Assembly: GCF_050920705.1 (NCBI RefSeq)
Contig: NZ_CP154799.1
Span: forward strand, 310,001-374,000
Source of the DNA: Regnicoccus_A sp014224355
GTDB lineage: Bacteria > Cyanobacteriota > Cyanobacteriia > PCC-6307 > Cyanobiaceae
DNA length: 64,000 nucleotides
Direction of reading: 5' to 3'
This document shows, one piece after another, positions 34,917 through 44,209 of this stretch; the first letter of the stretch is position 1; every line of letters starts with the position of its first letter. Below the pieces are notes generated by a model, which was not told the DNA's origin, did not search any database, and saw only the letters and a list, made by a program, of their open reading frames with translations. The position numbers and the translations under genes are program-made.

Positions 34917-35897
34917 TTATGCTTGCTGTACCCACTTAAACTGAGCCACTCTTTCAGGAATTGCCGAGCGTTCCGCCAATCTTGTCAATCGCGAGGGCAA
35001 CTTCATAAGATAGTCTCGAGCTTTTTCTGCTTCATCAGAAAGTTCATTGATATTGCCAATATCCCATTTTGCAATGAGCGTTTTGAGGATATTGATGTAA
35101 TCTAAAGAGGTGTAAACTCCAATGCGCTGCGCTGTATTTGAAAATTCTTCAAAAGCTGTGGCAATATCATCGCCATGTTCTCTCAGGAAATGCGCTGGCA
35201 TTATTATCTTTTGTTTCATCATGCAATGAAAGGCTAGCATCATTTGGCTGGGATCTACTTTAAAAATACATTCTACAAACTCTGCATAGGCATTGTGATG
35301 GCGCATTTCATCACCGGCTATAATCTTGCAGATTTTGGACAGCTGAATGTTGCTTTTTTCGCGTGCAATCTTAGCCACTCGACTGTGTGAGATATAGGTT
35401 GCCAATTCCTGAAAACTGGTGTAAACAAAGTTTTTATAGGGGTCTCTGTCTGTGCCAATATCAAACCCATCTGCAATAAGGAGTTGAGTAGTCTTCTCAA
35501 TTTCGCGCATATTGACTCGACCAGAAAGGTATGAGTATTTATTCAGTACATCGCCGTGTCTGTTTTCTTCGGATGTCCACTGGCGCACCCATTTAGACCA
35601 GCCATTGTGCTCTACTTGGTCTATGCCTTCAACATCCATTAACCAAGACTGATAAGTGGGGAGCGCCTCTTCCGTAATCATATCTCCCACCAATACCACC
35701 CAAAAATCATAAGATAGTTCCTTGGATAATTCTCTAATTTCTTCAACCTCTCTAAAGAAGCTATCGCTTTCAGGGTCAGGCAATAAATCTGTCGGTTGCC
35801 AGATCTTTCCTACGGGGACGAGATATTTGTCGACAAGTGAATCAATATCTCTTTCCAAGAGCTTCATGACTTCTAATCGTGTAGTGCCTAAAGACAT
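34917..35897 (-). CDS. soluble acyl-ACP desaturase (ferritin-like di-iron)
   Basis: 326 aa. The two iron-ligand motifs of the fatty-acid desaturase type 2 family are visible: WTSEENRHGDVL near residue 112 and AGDEMRHHNAY near 205, with LVGDMITEEALPTYQ contributing the first Glu. The family introduces a cis double bond into acyl-ACP using ferredoxin. Base composition is clearly AT-rich compared with the chromosome, and the gene lies alone between IS remnants, which suggests acquisition by transfer. Cyanobacteria normally desaturate lipids with unrelated membrane enzymes. Frame intact. Confidence 0.88.
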   Translation of the reverse strand: MSLGTTRLEVMKLLERDIDSLVDKYLVPVGKIWQPTDLLPDPESDSFFREVEEIRELSKELSYDFWVVLVGDMITEEALPTYQSWLMDVEGIDQVEHNGWSKWVRQWTSEENRHGDVLNKYSYLSGRVNMREIEKTTQLLIADGFDIGTDRDPYKNFVYTSFQELATYISHSRVAKIAREKSNIQLSKICKIIAGDEMRHHNAYAEFVECIFKVDPSQMMLAFHCMMKQKIIMPAHFLREHGDDIATAFEEFSNTAQRIGVYTSLDYINILKTLIAKWDIGNINELSDEAEKARDYLMKLPSRLTRLAERSAIPERVAQFKWVQQA

Positions 35898-36335
35898 ATC
35901 ATTGTTGTAGTGGTAAGGGAATCCGCGACGACTCCTCCAGCAGCTGCGACCAGCTCTCCGGCGTGAACTAGGTCCTTGGTGGCCCGATGGAGGGCGGACC
36001 CACCTACGGCCATCCCACAGTCCGCTTGAGAGCCAGGAAGTTGGTCATTGCAGCCTTTTGAGCACCTAAAACCTGGAGTGTTGATCGAAACTTTGCCAAA
36101 GCAGTACCGGTTCGATTCATCGCTCTCTGCCAGCACAGATCCAGCGAAACTTGGAAAGATGAAGTCAAGCAGGATTTGCGCACCTTTAGCCGCGGGCACT
36201 GGCTGACACGTACCATGAGTGTGTGACCACACAATTGTGGGCAAGACCGCTGACTGCACAATTGCCCTCACTCTTCACAACCTCGTTAGCCGTGATCTAC
36301 TAGCGGGCTAAGTGTACTATCGAATGCAGCTTGCT
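35898..36335. other. intergenic, no supported gene
   Basis: A minus-strand open frame at 35888-36271 has no recognisable family and looks like chance or a relic. Several inverted stretches and an isolated GTTAGCC heptamer near 36285 occur, but there is no second paired arm to make an attC. Confidence 0.4.
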
Positions 36336-36475
36336 CCACGCTCTCCCGGTTGGGAGGCAAATGCGATTGCGGATCTCGGCTCGCATGGCCTGGTCATAGA
36401 TCGGATTCATGGTCGTCGGTAATACCCCCTGTTGGATGGGTCCGACCGAGCGGACTTCTTTCCTGACGCAGGGGG
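36336..36475 (-). mobile_element. remnant of the 5' end of an ISZ-type IS3 element
   Basis: Matches ISZ positions from about 32370 to 32511, including the orfA start (MNPIYDQAMRAEIRNR) and the terminal sequence CTTTCCTGACGCAGGGGG. It was inserted in the ISX-type gene that follows. Confidence 0.82.
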
Positions 36476-37137
36476 GCCTGGTGAGTGCCTGCGGTGAGAT
36501 CGGCATCTGCCTGCGCACCCTCAAACGCTGGCGGAAGGCCTTTCTGGGTGATGGGGACGGTGAGGACCGCCGTAAAGGCAGTCCCCGCAAGGTCGCTCAC
36601 CGCCTGAGCGAGGAGGAACGTCAGCGGATCCTGCTCACCTGCAACCAGCCGGAGTACGCCTCGCTGCCGCCCGGGCAGATCGTGCCGGCGCTGGCGGATC
36701 AGGGCCTGTTTATCGGTTCGGAGAGCAGCTTTTATCGGGTCTTGCACCAGGCGGGGCAATGCCACCGCCGAGGGCGGGCCCGGCTGCCGCAGGAACTGCG
36801 CTCCGTGCCGCGTCTGATGGCGGATCGCCCCAATTGCGGTCTGGTCGTGGGACATCACCTATCTGCCGACCACAGTGGGGGTTGTGTGGCTGTATCTCTA
36901 CCTGGTGATCGACGTCTGGAGCCGCAAGGTGGTGGCCTGGGACGTGGCCGAGATGGAGTCGGCCGACATCGCAGCTGACCTGGTGCAGCGGGCCTGTCTC
37001 AGGGAGCGCTATCGCCGCCCCAGGGGGTTCGGCGCCAACCAGTCTCCCAAGCAGCCGCTGATCCTCCATGCCGATAACGGCAATGCCATGAGAGCGGCCA
37101 CGTTGGAGAGCCGGCTGGAAGTGGCGTCCCTCCAGTT
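36476..37137 (+). pseudogene. ISX-type IS3 transposase (orfB), truncated at both ends and frameshifted
   Basis: Plus-strand LVSACGEIGICLRTLKRWRK through SLPPGQIVPALADQGL closely matches orfB of the nested ISX. An extra base near 36835 (CCCAATTGCGG versus CCAATGCGC) breaks the frame. A second frame continues GVVWLYLYLVIDVWSRKVVA to PLILHADNGNAMRAATLESR. It ends abruptly at the IS256-type element. Confidence 0.85.
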
Positions 37138-38788
37138 GGTGTAAAAGCTGAGTGCCCAGCCCCGGCGTAGCCGGGGCTGGCTGACCGCTCCTCAGACGCT
37201 TGTCGTTGCAAGGGGTGGGCAGGCCCGTTTCCCTGGTTTGAGAACCACCTCAACCAGTCGAACCATGCCCACGACGAATTCTGGCGCCTCAGCCCTGGCG
37301 CCGCTAATGGATGGCAGCAGCGCCGGTGAGCTGATCCCGGAGCTGGTGCGCCACGGCCTGCAGCAGCTGATCGAGCTGGAGGTCGCTGCCGTGCTCGGTG
37401 CGGAGCGCCATGAGCGCAGCGAGGACCGGCTCGGCTACCGCAACGGCTACCGGCCGCGCACCCTGGCCACCCAGGCCGGTGACATCGACCTGCTGATCCC
37501 CAAACTGCGCACCGGGGGCTTCCTTCCCTCGATCCTCGAGCCCCGCCGCCGCGTCGATCAGGCCCTGTATGGCGTGGTGATGGAGGCCTACATCGGCGGC
37601 ATCTCCACCCGCAAAGTGGACACCCTGGTGGCGGCCCTGGGCGTCCAGAGCGGTATCTCCAAATCCCAGGTGAGCCGCATTTGCCAGGACATCGACCAGC
37701 AGGTGCAGGCATTTCTGAACCGGCCGCTGCAGGAGAGCGGCTACGCCTACGTCTATCTCGATGCCACCTACCTCCACGGCAGGCTGGGCCGTGCCCTGCA
37801 GGTCTGCTCCAGGGCTGCTGTGATCGCCATGGGCGTCAACGCTGACGGCCGCCGTGAACTGCTCGGCCTACAGGTGGGTGACAGCGAAAGCGAGGGCTTC
37901 TGGAAGACCTTCATTGGCTCGCTCAAGGAGCGCGGCCTCACTGGGGTCAAGCTGGTGATCAGCGACGCCACGTGGGCCTCACCAAGGCGATACGTCGCAT
38001 GTTCCAGGGCTGCTGCTGGCAGCGTTGCCGCGTTCATCACCGCTTCGCGGAAGGCTTCGCCTACGCCAGGAACCTGCTGCAGCGGGTATCCAAGGCCCAC
38101 CAGGGCATGGTGACGGCAGCGCTGCGCTCGGTGTTCAGCCAGGAGGACGCCGTTGGCCTGGTGGAGCGCTGGGATGACCTGGCCGCCTCACTGGCCGAGC
38201 GTTTCCCCAAGGCAGCTGAGCTGATGGAGGAGGCCAAGGAGGACGTGCTGGCATTCCGCCACTTCCCGCAGCCTCACTGGAAAAAGGTCTGGAGCACCAA
38301 CCTGCTCGAGCGTGTCAATGAGGAGGTCAAACGCCGCACCCGGGTGGTCGGCATCTTCCCGAACGACGACGCAATCACCCGACTGGTGGGTGCGGTACTG
38401 CTGGAGCAGGACGAGCACTGGCAGCTGGAAGGCCGTCGCATGTTCTCAGCCGACAGCATGGCCGCCATCGCGTCGCTGAAGGATCTGCCCGCCCTGCAGG
38501 ACAACCTGGGATAAGCGCCCACACCCAGGCCCCAGGAGATCGTGGACGTAGCGCCCCCACAGGGCGCAGCGGCCTCGATCACCGCCCGGGGGCCGGCACA
38601 GCCGCGACAGCGCCCCGCAAAGAGGCGAATGCCAACAGCACAGCCATGCTCCAGGCGAAAGACTTGACAAGTCAATCGTCTGGGTTCATGGTGAAGAAAC
38701 GAGGCGCAACTGCCCCTCGGGAATGACAGCCCGTCATTCCACCCTGTTCACACTCGAATTAGGGCAATCGGGCCTCAGCTTTTACACC
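37138..38788 (+). mobile_element. IS256-family insertion sequence
   Basis: 1651 bases with terminal repeats GGTGTAAAAGCTGAG and its inverse. No clear 8-base target duplication: left flank CTCCAGTT, right flank ATGCGAAG. So the ends or flanks have been rearranged. Confidence 0.85.
37265..38514 (+). pseudogene. IS256-family (mutator-type) transposase, frameshifted
   Basis: The first frame runs from MPTTNSGASALAPLMDG and includes EDRLGYRNGYRPRTLATQAG, YVYLDATYLHGRLGRALQV with the first catalytic Asp, and LGLQVGDSESEGFWKTFIGS, up to KLVISDA. There SDAHVGL is expected but one base is missing (about 37970). The second frame continues VGLTKAIRRMFQGCCWQRCR to HWKKVWSTNLLERVNEEVKR. A single-base deletion inactivates it. 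Confidence 0.9.
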
Positions 38789-39078
38789 ATGCGAAGGGAC
38801 GCGGCCTGGAGAAACTGCTCAAAGCTCGATTGATCCAGCTTGGACAGACGGTCGACAAGATCCATGATCTGGCTGCCCTGTCTCGTCAGCTTGAAGCGGT
38901 GGATCGCCAATGGAGCTGGGACGCTGAGGAACTGGCTGATCTCTCTTCAGGAGCGGTGCTCGCGCGCTACCCGGGTTTTGAGACCTCAGCCGAGGAGCAG
39001 GACGATCTCGTGCAGATCGCCAGCAGGGTGAGGCAGGCCCTGATGATCCTGCTTGGCTCTGACAAGTCGGAAGCGTGA
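38789..39078 (+). pseudogene. C-terminal part of a HEPN-type or similar helical protein
   Basis: An open frame entering from the IS256 end reads LEKLLKARLIQLGQTVDKIH, then DLAALSRQLEAVDRQWSWDA and a helical tail to DKSEA. The pattern (short helices, xLxKxHDLxxL) resembles HEPN proteins that accompany nucleotidyltransferases. The natural 5' end is lost at the IS. Family assignment is tentative. Confidence 0.5.
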
Positions 39079-39103
39079 GCAGGCCGACCGATGAGATTGG
39101 CGC

Positions 39104-39610
39104 TCAAACCGCCAACCCCATCACCTGCAGCCACGCCGCCGGGATCTCCCCCTCCAGCCGCCAGCGAACCGCCATCGGCCGCTCGCCCTCGTGGCTCTCG
39201 TAGCGCGCAAACCCCAGGCACACGAACGGCTCGGTGACCGTGCCCTGCCAGGGCTGCTCCCGCACAAACAGCAGCACCCGTGAGCCGCGCGTCTCATGGT
39301 GGATGTATCTCTGCCCAGTGGCGGAGGCGGCTGTGGTGATGCTCTGGCTTTCCCAGTGGAAGAGGGAGGGGCCCAGGGCCTGCAGCTCCGGCGGGGCGGG
39401 AGCGATCAGGGCGGCGGCGAGAGCGCGCAGACGGTCGGGATCGTCGCCATGGAGCAGGCCGGCGCCGATGGCGCGGGTGAGGCGGTCTTCCTCCGGGTGG
39501 GGCGCCTCGCTGAGCCAGCCCAGCTCGCGCCGCAGGGCGGTGAACGAAGCGCCGCGGATGCCGTAAAAGTCGGCCGGGTCCATGGCCAGGGCGTCGAGCC
39601 AGTCGGCCAG
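39104..39610 (-). pseudogene. DUF3427-like helicase tail, copy A (internally deleted)
   Basis: The minus strand encodes LAMDPADFYGIRGASFTALR, then PDRLRALAAALIAPAPPELQ joined directly to LGPSLFHWESQSITTAASAT and RWRLEGEIPAAWLQVMGLAV. Compared with copy B (40219-41380) about 140 codons are missing at PPELQ/LGPSLF. This is the C-terminal domain often attached to superfamily-2 helicases; the helicase part is absent. Confidence 0.7.
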
Positions 39611-39626
39611 ACAGCTGGATCAGGCA

Positions 39627-39971
39627 TCAGACAGACGAGCGCACTTCCACCCAGGGCTCACCATCACGAAGGCTGGCCAACGCCTGCCCAAGAGTTCGCA
39701 AAAGCACAGCTTGAAGTGCCTGGTTGGAACTGTTTCCCACGCGGAGCCAGATCACCTGGGGAGGGGGACCCTGCTCGAAGAGGAGATGCAGAAAGTCGCG
39801 ATCCTTCGTCATCACCACGGCTCCTGCTGATCAGGCCTGCGCAAAGATCTCACGGTCATCAGCATTGCGGAGGCCCAGTTCTCGTACAGGCACCGCCTGG
39901 ATCGGGGTGAATTGATCAGTGATCCAATTCGCCAGAGCGGGCGATAACTGCGCATCAAGCCAGAGAATCAC
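39627..39971 (-). pseudogene. DUF5615 (PIN-like) toxin with an in-frame stop
   Basis: From a GTG at 39971 overlapping the DUF433 stop: ILWLDAQLSPALANWITDQF, VRELGLRNADDREIFAQA, then a TGA at about 39835 where the family has Arg, then SAGAVVMTKDRDFLHLLFEQ and PPPQVIWLRVGNSSNQALQA to the end. Apart from the nonsense codon the gene is complete at about 114 codons. Family members pair with DUF433 antitoxins. Confidence 0.82.
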
Positions 39972-40186
39972 GCCACCAATACAGGATGATTCAGCTCATG
40001 AGCGGCATAGCTCAGGGCCGCCTGCAGATCTTCCGGCTCAAGATCAGGAAGCTCGCTGAGGATCTGATCGGCTGTGAGGCCAGCGGCATAGAGATCAAGC
40101 ACATCGCTCACGCGAATCCGCATCCCTCGGATGCAGGGTTTGCCGCCGCACTGGGCCGGGTTGTGGGTGATGCGAGATTCAGCCAT
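39968..40186 (-). CDS. DUF433-family antitoxin
   Basis: 72 aa. Typical family sequence: ITHNPAQCGGKPCIRGMRIR, VSDVLDLYAAGLTADQILSE and LPDLEPEDLQAALSYAAHEL, a small helix-turn-helix-like domain. It is intact, whereas the toxin behind it carries a stop codon, a usual order of decay because losing the antitoxin first would be harmful. Confidence 0.85.
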   Translation of the reverse strand: MAESRITHNPAQCGGKPCIRGMRIRVSDVLDLYAAGLTADQILSELPDLEPEDLQAALSYAAHELNHPVLVA

Positions 40187-40218
40187 GGGAACACGCTAGC
40201 GGCTGCTGCCTGATCGAT

Positions 40219-41380
40219 TCAAACCGCCAACCCCATCACCGGTAACCACGCCGCCGGAATCTCCCGCTCCAGCCGCCAGCGGATCGCCATGGGCCGCTCC
40301 CCCTAGTGGCTCTCGTAGGTGGCAAACCCCAGACAGCGGAACGGCTCGGTGACCGTGCCCTGCTTGCGCTGCTCCCGCACAAACAGCAGCAGCCGTGAGC
40401 CCCGCGCCTCGTGGTGGATATAGCGCTGCCCGGTGGGCGAGGCGGCGGTGGTGGTGCTCTGGCTTTCCCAGTGGAAGAGGGACGGCCCGAGGGCCAGGTC
40501 GCGGTAGCGGGTGGTGGGGGGAGAAGAGGGCTTCGCTCTTCCTGAGGGTGACGAACAGCAGGTCGCACGGGCTGGGTTCGTGCCAGAGCACGCCTTCGCG
40601 GTGGATCCAGGGGGAGTCGGTGGTGAGCACACCGAACGCCGCTTCGATTTCGGCGCGGCTGTAGTGGCCGTGCACCCGCAGCGGCACCGGCAGCGCCCAG
40701 GGCAGGGGGTGGAGGCGGTGATCGGCACGGGCAGCCAGCAGCTCAAGCAGCTGCCGCAACTCCTGGCGCCAGGCGCCGGCCTGCCAGAGCACGGCCAGGG
40801 CCTCGGTTAGCGGACGCCACTGGCGGCCGGTGCCGAACAGCTGGACGGTGAGCATCAACCACAGACGCCGCTCGCGCTCGCCCAGGGTCTGCAGCTCCGG
40901 CGGGGCGGGAGCGCTCAGGGCGGCGGCGAGGGCGCGCAGGCGATCGGGATCGTCGCCATGCAACAGCGCGGAGCCGATGGTGCGGCTGAGGCGCTCTTCC
41001 TCCGGGTGGGGCGCATCGCTGAGCCAGCCCAGCTCCCGGCGCAGGGCGGTGAAGGAGACGCCGCGGATGCCGTAGAAGTCGGCCGGGTCCATGGCCAGGG
41101 CGTCGAGCCAATCGGCCAGGCCGCTGGTGGCTGTGATCACCCCCTCAGCGGCCAGGGCGCGCAGCTCCGCCAGCAACTGGGGGCGGCGGCTGGGCAGGCA
41201 CTGGCGCATATTGGCCAGCACCCGCTCGCTGGCCACCCGATCGAGCACCAACCGGCAGCCGGGCGGCAGGAACGGGAACCCCTGCGTGAGCTGCTCCTGC
41301 AGCTGGCGGCGACTGCAGCCGAGCAGGGCGCGGTAGCGGAGGTCGAAGCGGAAGCGGCGGTGCTGCTGGCAAACCAATGG
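40219..41380 (-). pseudogene. helicase C-terminal region with DUF3427, copy B (frameshift and stop)
   Basis: From an undefined 5' end near 41380 the minus strand gives FRFDLRYRALLGCSRRQLQE, FLPPGCRLVLDRVASERVLA, MDPADFYGIRGVSFTALRRE and WLMLTVQLFGTGRQWRPLTE. Near 40515 the frame shifts to RDLALGPSLFHWESQSTTTA, and a TAG near 40306 interrupts before IPAAWLPVMGLAV. The helicase motor upstream is missing. Copy A nearby is a shorter relative. Confidence 0.75.
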
Positions 41381-41536
41381 TGAATGCCGAGCCTGTCGGC
41401 CCAATCGGGCGTTGCTGATTTCATGCAAGGAATGCATAAATCCTGCGGGTATGGCCAGAAAGCCCACTTGCCTTGGCAAGAGCTGCTGCAGAACCGCCGC
41501 AAACGCGTAATCCTGTAAGGAGACGGTCGATTCCCC

Positions 41537-41995
41537 ATGCCACTCCGCTCGGCCAGCGACTTCCCCGCGACCCCGGAGCCCGAGGCTCTGGAGGACACCT
41601 ACAAGGAGTGTCGCGCCGCCTTGGTGTCCGCCAACCGCTCCCGTGGCGCCCTCAAGGCCCAGAACGACCGGCGGGGGGTGGTGATCGCCGAGCTGCAGCG
41701 GGAGCTGGTGGAGCTGGAAGCAGATCTGGCCGATGAGGCCCGGACGAAGGCACGGCTCCATGCCCTCAACGCCAAGCTCGGCAGCGTGATCCGCGAGCTG
41801 GAGGAAACGGGTGACGCGATGGTGGGGCTGATTGATGAAAGCGAGCGACAGAGTGGCTTCTGGCTGGTGGAGATGTTCCGTCGGCTGGTTCAACAGGCGA
41901 CGCGCTGGCGCACGGTGAAAGCCAGAGCTGCTGCCCTCGCCTCAGAAGCAACGCAGGAGGTGGGCTCCTCGGGTCAACTGGGTGGGGACTCCTGA
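41537..41995 (+). CDS. coiled-coil protein of unknown function
   Basis: 152 aa. Long helices with heptad character (VIAELQRELVELEADLADEA, then LHALNAKLGSVIRELEETGD). No known family recognised. A purine-rich sequence (AAGGAGA) sits about 15 bases upstream of the ATG. The gene is 2 bases from the next gene and heads a run of four same-strand genes ending in the restriction-type helicase, so it may belong to that defence-like operon. Confidence 0.65.
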   Translation: MPLRSASDFPATPEPEALEDTYKECRAALVSANRSRGALKAQNDRRGVVIAELQRELVELEADLADEARTKARLHALNAKLGSVIRELEETGDAMVGLIDESERQSGFWLVEMFRRLVQQATRWRTVKARAAALASEATQEVGSSGQLGGDS

Positions 41996-41997
41996 AC

Positions 41998-42366
41998 ATG
42001 AGCACGTCGATCGCCGATCTTCTGGAGCAGACGAACCGGGAACTCGCGGGCACCGATGCCCGGGTCTATCGCCGAGTGGGTGAGCACATGCAGCGGTCTG
42101 CAACTGCCCTGCAGACGCTGCAGGATCCCGAGGCAGCAGGATCTCAAGCCTCGAAAGCCCTGTTGGGAAAAGGGAGCTTCCTGAAGCAATCGGTCGCCAG
42201 CCTCAAGCGGCTGTGCAAGGACCACGGGATCAAGGGCTACTCGAAGCTTCAGAAGGATGGTCTGGCCAAGGTTCTGGAGCGCCATGGCGTGACCCCGCCC
42301 CCACCTCCCTTGGAGAGTTTCACGAAGAAGGAGCTGATCGCACTGGTGCGGCAGTTGCTGGGCTAG
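41998..42366 (+). CDS. small protein with a SAP/Rho-N-like helical domain
   Basis: 122 aa. The C-terminal part SVASLKRLCKDHGIKGYSKL, then QKDGLAKVLERHGV resembles SAP or Rho N-terminal helix-extended-helix modules that bind DNA or RNA; a Pro run and another short helix (FTKKELIALVRQLLG) repeat the theme. It follows the coiled-coil gene by 2 bases and precedes the DUF262 gene by 9 bases, which suggests an operon. Confidence 0.68.
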   Translation: MSTSIADLLEQTNRELAGTDARVYRRVGEHMQRSATALQTLQDPEAAGSQASKALLGKGSFLKQSVASLKRLCKDHGIKGYSKLQKDGLAKVLERHGVTPPPPPLESFTKKELIALVRQLLG

Positions 42367-42960
42367 GGGTAAGGGATGGCCACCCAGCGATATTCCGTAA
42401 CACCACACCCCATCGACACCCTGCTTACCTGGGTGAAGAGCGGCGAGATTGCTATTCCGGAGATCCAGCGGCCCTTCGTGTGGGAAGCCACCAAGGTGCG
42501 CAACTTGCTGGACTCCCTCTACCAGGGATTCCCGGTTGGCTATTTGATTGCCTGGCGCAACCCCACGCTCAAGCTAAAGGACGGCACCATGTCTGCGGGC
42601 AAGCGCATCTTGATCGACGGCCAGCAAAGGGTCACTGCCCTGATGGCCTCGCTGTTGGGAATGGAGGTGCTGACCAAGGACTACGAGCGGGTTCGCATCC
42701 GCATTGCCTTCAACCCGCTGGCAGCCGATGACGAGCCGCGCTTTGAAGTCAGCAACCCTGCCATTGCGAAGAATCCTCTTTGGATTCCAGACGTCGCGAA
42801 GCTCTTTCAGACGGATGCTGATCTCTTCGATCAGACCGATTCGTATGTTGCTAGAAATCCGGAGATTGATCGGAATCGGGTTGGGAAAGCGCTGCAGAGG
42901 CTTTTGAAGATCGTCAACAATTCTGTAGGTCTGATTGAGCTGGCGGAAGATCTTGATATT

Positions 42961-44209
42961 GGGCACCTCGAAAAATCAACAAGACACTTGATTGCGACAT
43001 GATGCCAATTATGATCGGTTGAGCAATCTTCACGACAACCGTGGGTCAGAGAGGCTTTTGGGACGAGCAGCAAAGAGTCACAAAGCTCCAGGACAAAAAG
43101 CCAGTTCTCAAGCGTCTGGCTGATTCTATCCCCTGGGAATCATTCCGCCCACTGCTCGACAAGGGCTATGTCCAGGAGCGCAAGACCAATGCAGGGCGCA
43201 AGAGGATTGATCCGCTGATCCTTTTCAAGATGCTCGTACTCCAGCAGCTTTTCAACCTCAGCGATGAAGAGCTTGAATTCCAGGTTAATGACAGGCGCTC
43301 TTTTGAGGAGTTTGTCGGGCTTGGTGTGATGAACAGCATTCCAGATGCCACCACAGTCGCCTTCTTCAGAGAGCGACTGCGCAAAGCGGAAGTTATCGAA
43401 GAGCTCTTCGAGATGTTTGAGGCCTACCTCCGCTCCCAGGGCCTCCAAGCCCGCGGTGGCCAGATCATTGATGCGACTCTCGTCCCGGTTCCCAAGCAAC
43501 GCAATACCCGCGAGGAGAACAGAGAAATCAAAGCCGGGAGGCTGCCGGAGGGCTGGGATGAAAACCCAGATCGCTTGCAGCAGAAGGATTTAGATGCTCG
43601 CTGGACAAAAAAGAACGGCATCAGTTGCTACGGTTACAAGAACAGCATCTGCATCGATGTCGACCATGGATTCATCCGCCGATATGCTGTCACGCCTGCC
43701 AATATCCACGACAGTCAGATGCTTCCACGCTTGCTTGATCCAGAAAACGAACATGACTACGTCTGGGCAGACTCAGCTTATTCAGGTGAATGCTTTGAGG
43801 ATCTTCTGAGTCTCGGTGGCTTCGAGAGTCTGATCCACGAAAAAGGAGCTCGCAATCATCCGCTCAGCGACGCAGCCAGGGAACTGAATCGTGTCAAGTC
43901 GTCAATCAGAGCTTGCGTGGAGCATGTCTTCGGCTGCATGACTATTTCCATGGGTGGAAAGCTGACAAGAAAGATTGGGCTAGAAAGGAATGAAGCTTGG
44001 TGGGGCCTCAAGAACCTTACCTTCAACTTTCTTCGTTATCACCAGCGCTCTTCCCATATAGCAGTTGTTGCATGAATCCGCCGGAGAAGCTCCCATAGTC
44101 CGAGCAATCTCGTCAATGGTTGAGAAAAGATTCCCTTGCTTTGCCGCCTCTTCGGCGGCTTCTTTGTGTCCGCAAAGCCCCTGTAAATTACTGATTATTC
44201 GAGGTAACC
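42961..44209 (+). mobile_element. IS5-family insertion sequence, copy 2 (intact)
   Basis: 1249 bases with terminal repeats GGGCACCTCGAAAAATCA / GGTTACCTCGAATAATCA and target duplication TATT at 42957-42960 and 44210-44213. One base shorter than copy 1 because it lacks the inactivating insertion. Confidence 0.95.
43041..44075 (+). CDS. IS5-family transposase (intact)
   Basis: 344 aa. FKMLVLQQLFNLSDEELEFQ N-terminal domain; IIDATLVPVPKQRNT with the first catalytic Asp; DYVWADSAYSGECFEDLLSL with the second; and a C-terminal VEHVFGCMTISMGG helix where the Glu lies. It provides the template showing that copy 1 (20646) is broken. Probably able to move itself and copy 1. Confidence 0.94.
   Translation: MGQRGFWDEQQRVTKLQDKKPVLKRLADSIPWESFRPLLDKGYVQERKTNAGRKRIDPLILFKMLVLQQLFNLSDEELEFQVNDRRSFEEFVGLGVMNSIPDATTVAFFRERLRKAEVIEELFEMFEAYLRSQGLQARGGQIIDATLVPVPKQRNTREENREIKAGRLPEGWDENPDRLQQKDLDARWTKKNGISCYGYKNSICIDVDHGFIRRYAVTPANIHDSQMLPRLLDPENEHDYVWADSAYSGECFEDLLSLGGFESLIHEKGARNHPLSDAARELNRVKSSIRACVEHVFGCMTISMGGKLTRKIGLERNEAWWGLKNLTFNFLRYHQRSSHIAVVA

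Noticed and set aside
35888..36271. 127-codon minus-strand open frame upstream of the desaturase
   Set aside because: No family motif, no ribosome-binding site, and composition consistent with chance between IS remnants.
36270..36300. Additional attC core at the GTTAGCC heptamer
   Set aside because: No complementary heptamer or paired arms within 150 bases on either side.
40196..41893. 565-codon reading across the DUF3427 copy B region
   Set aside because: Only the middle follows the helicase-tail family; the first 170 codons are antisense to the coiled-coil gene and the last part is out of frame.
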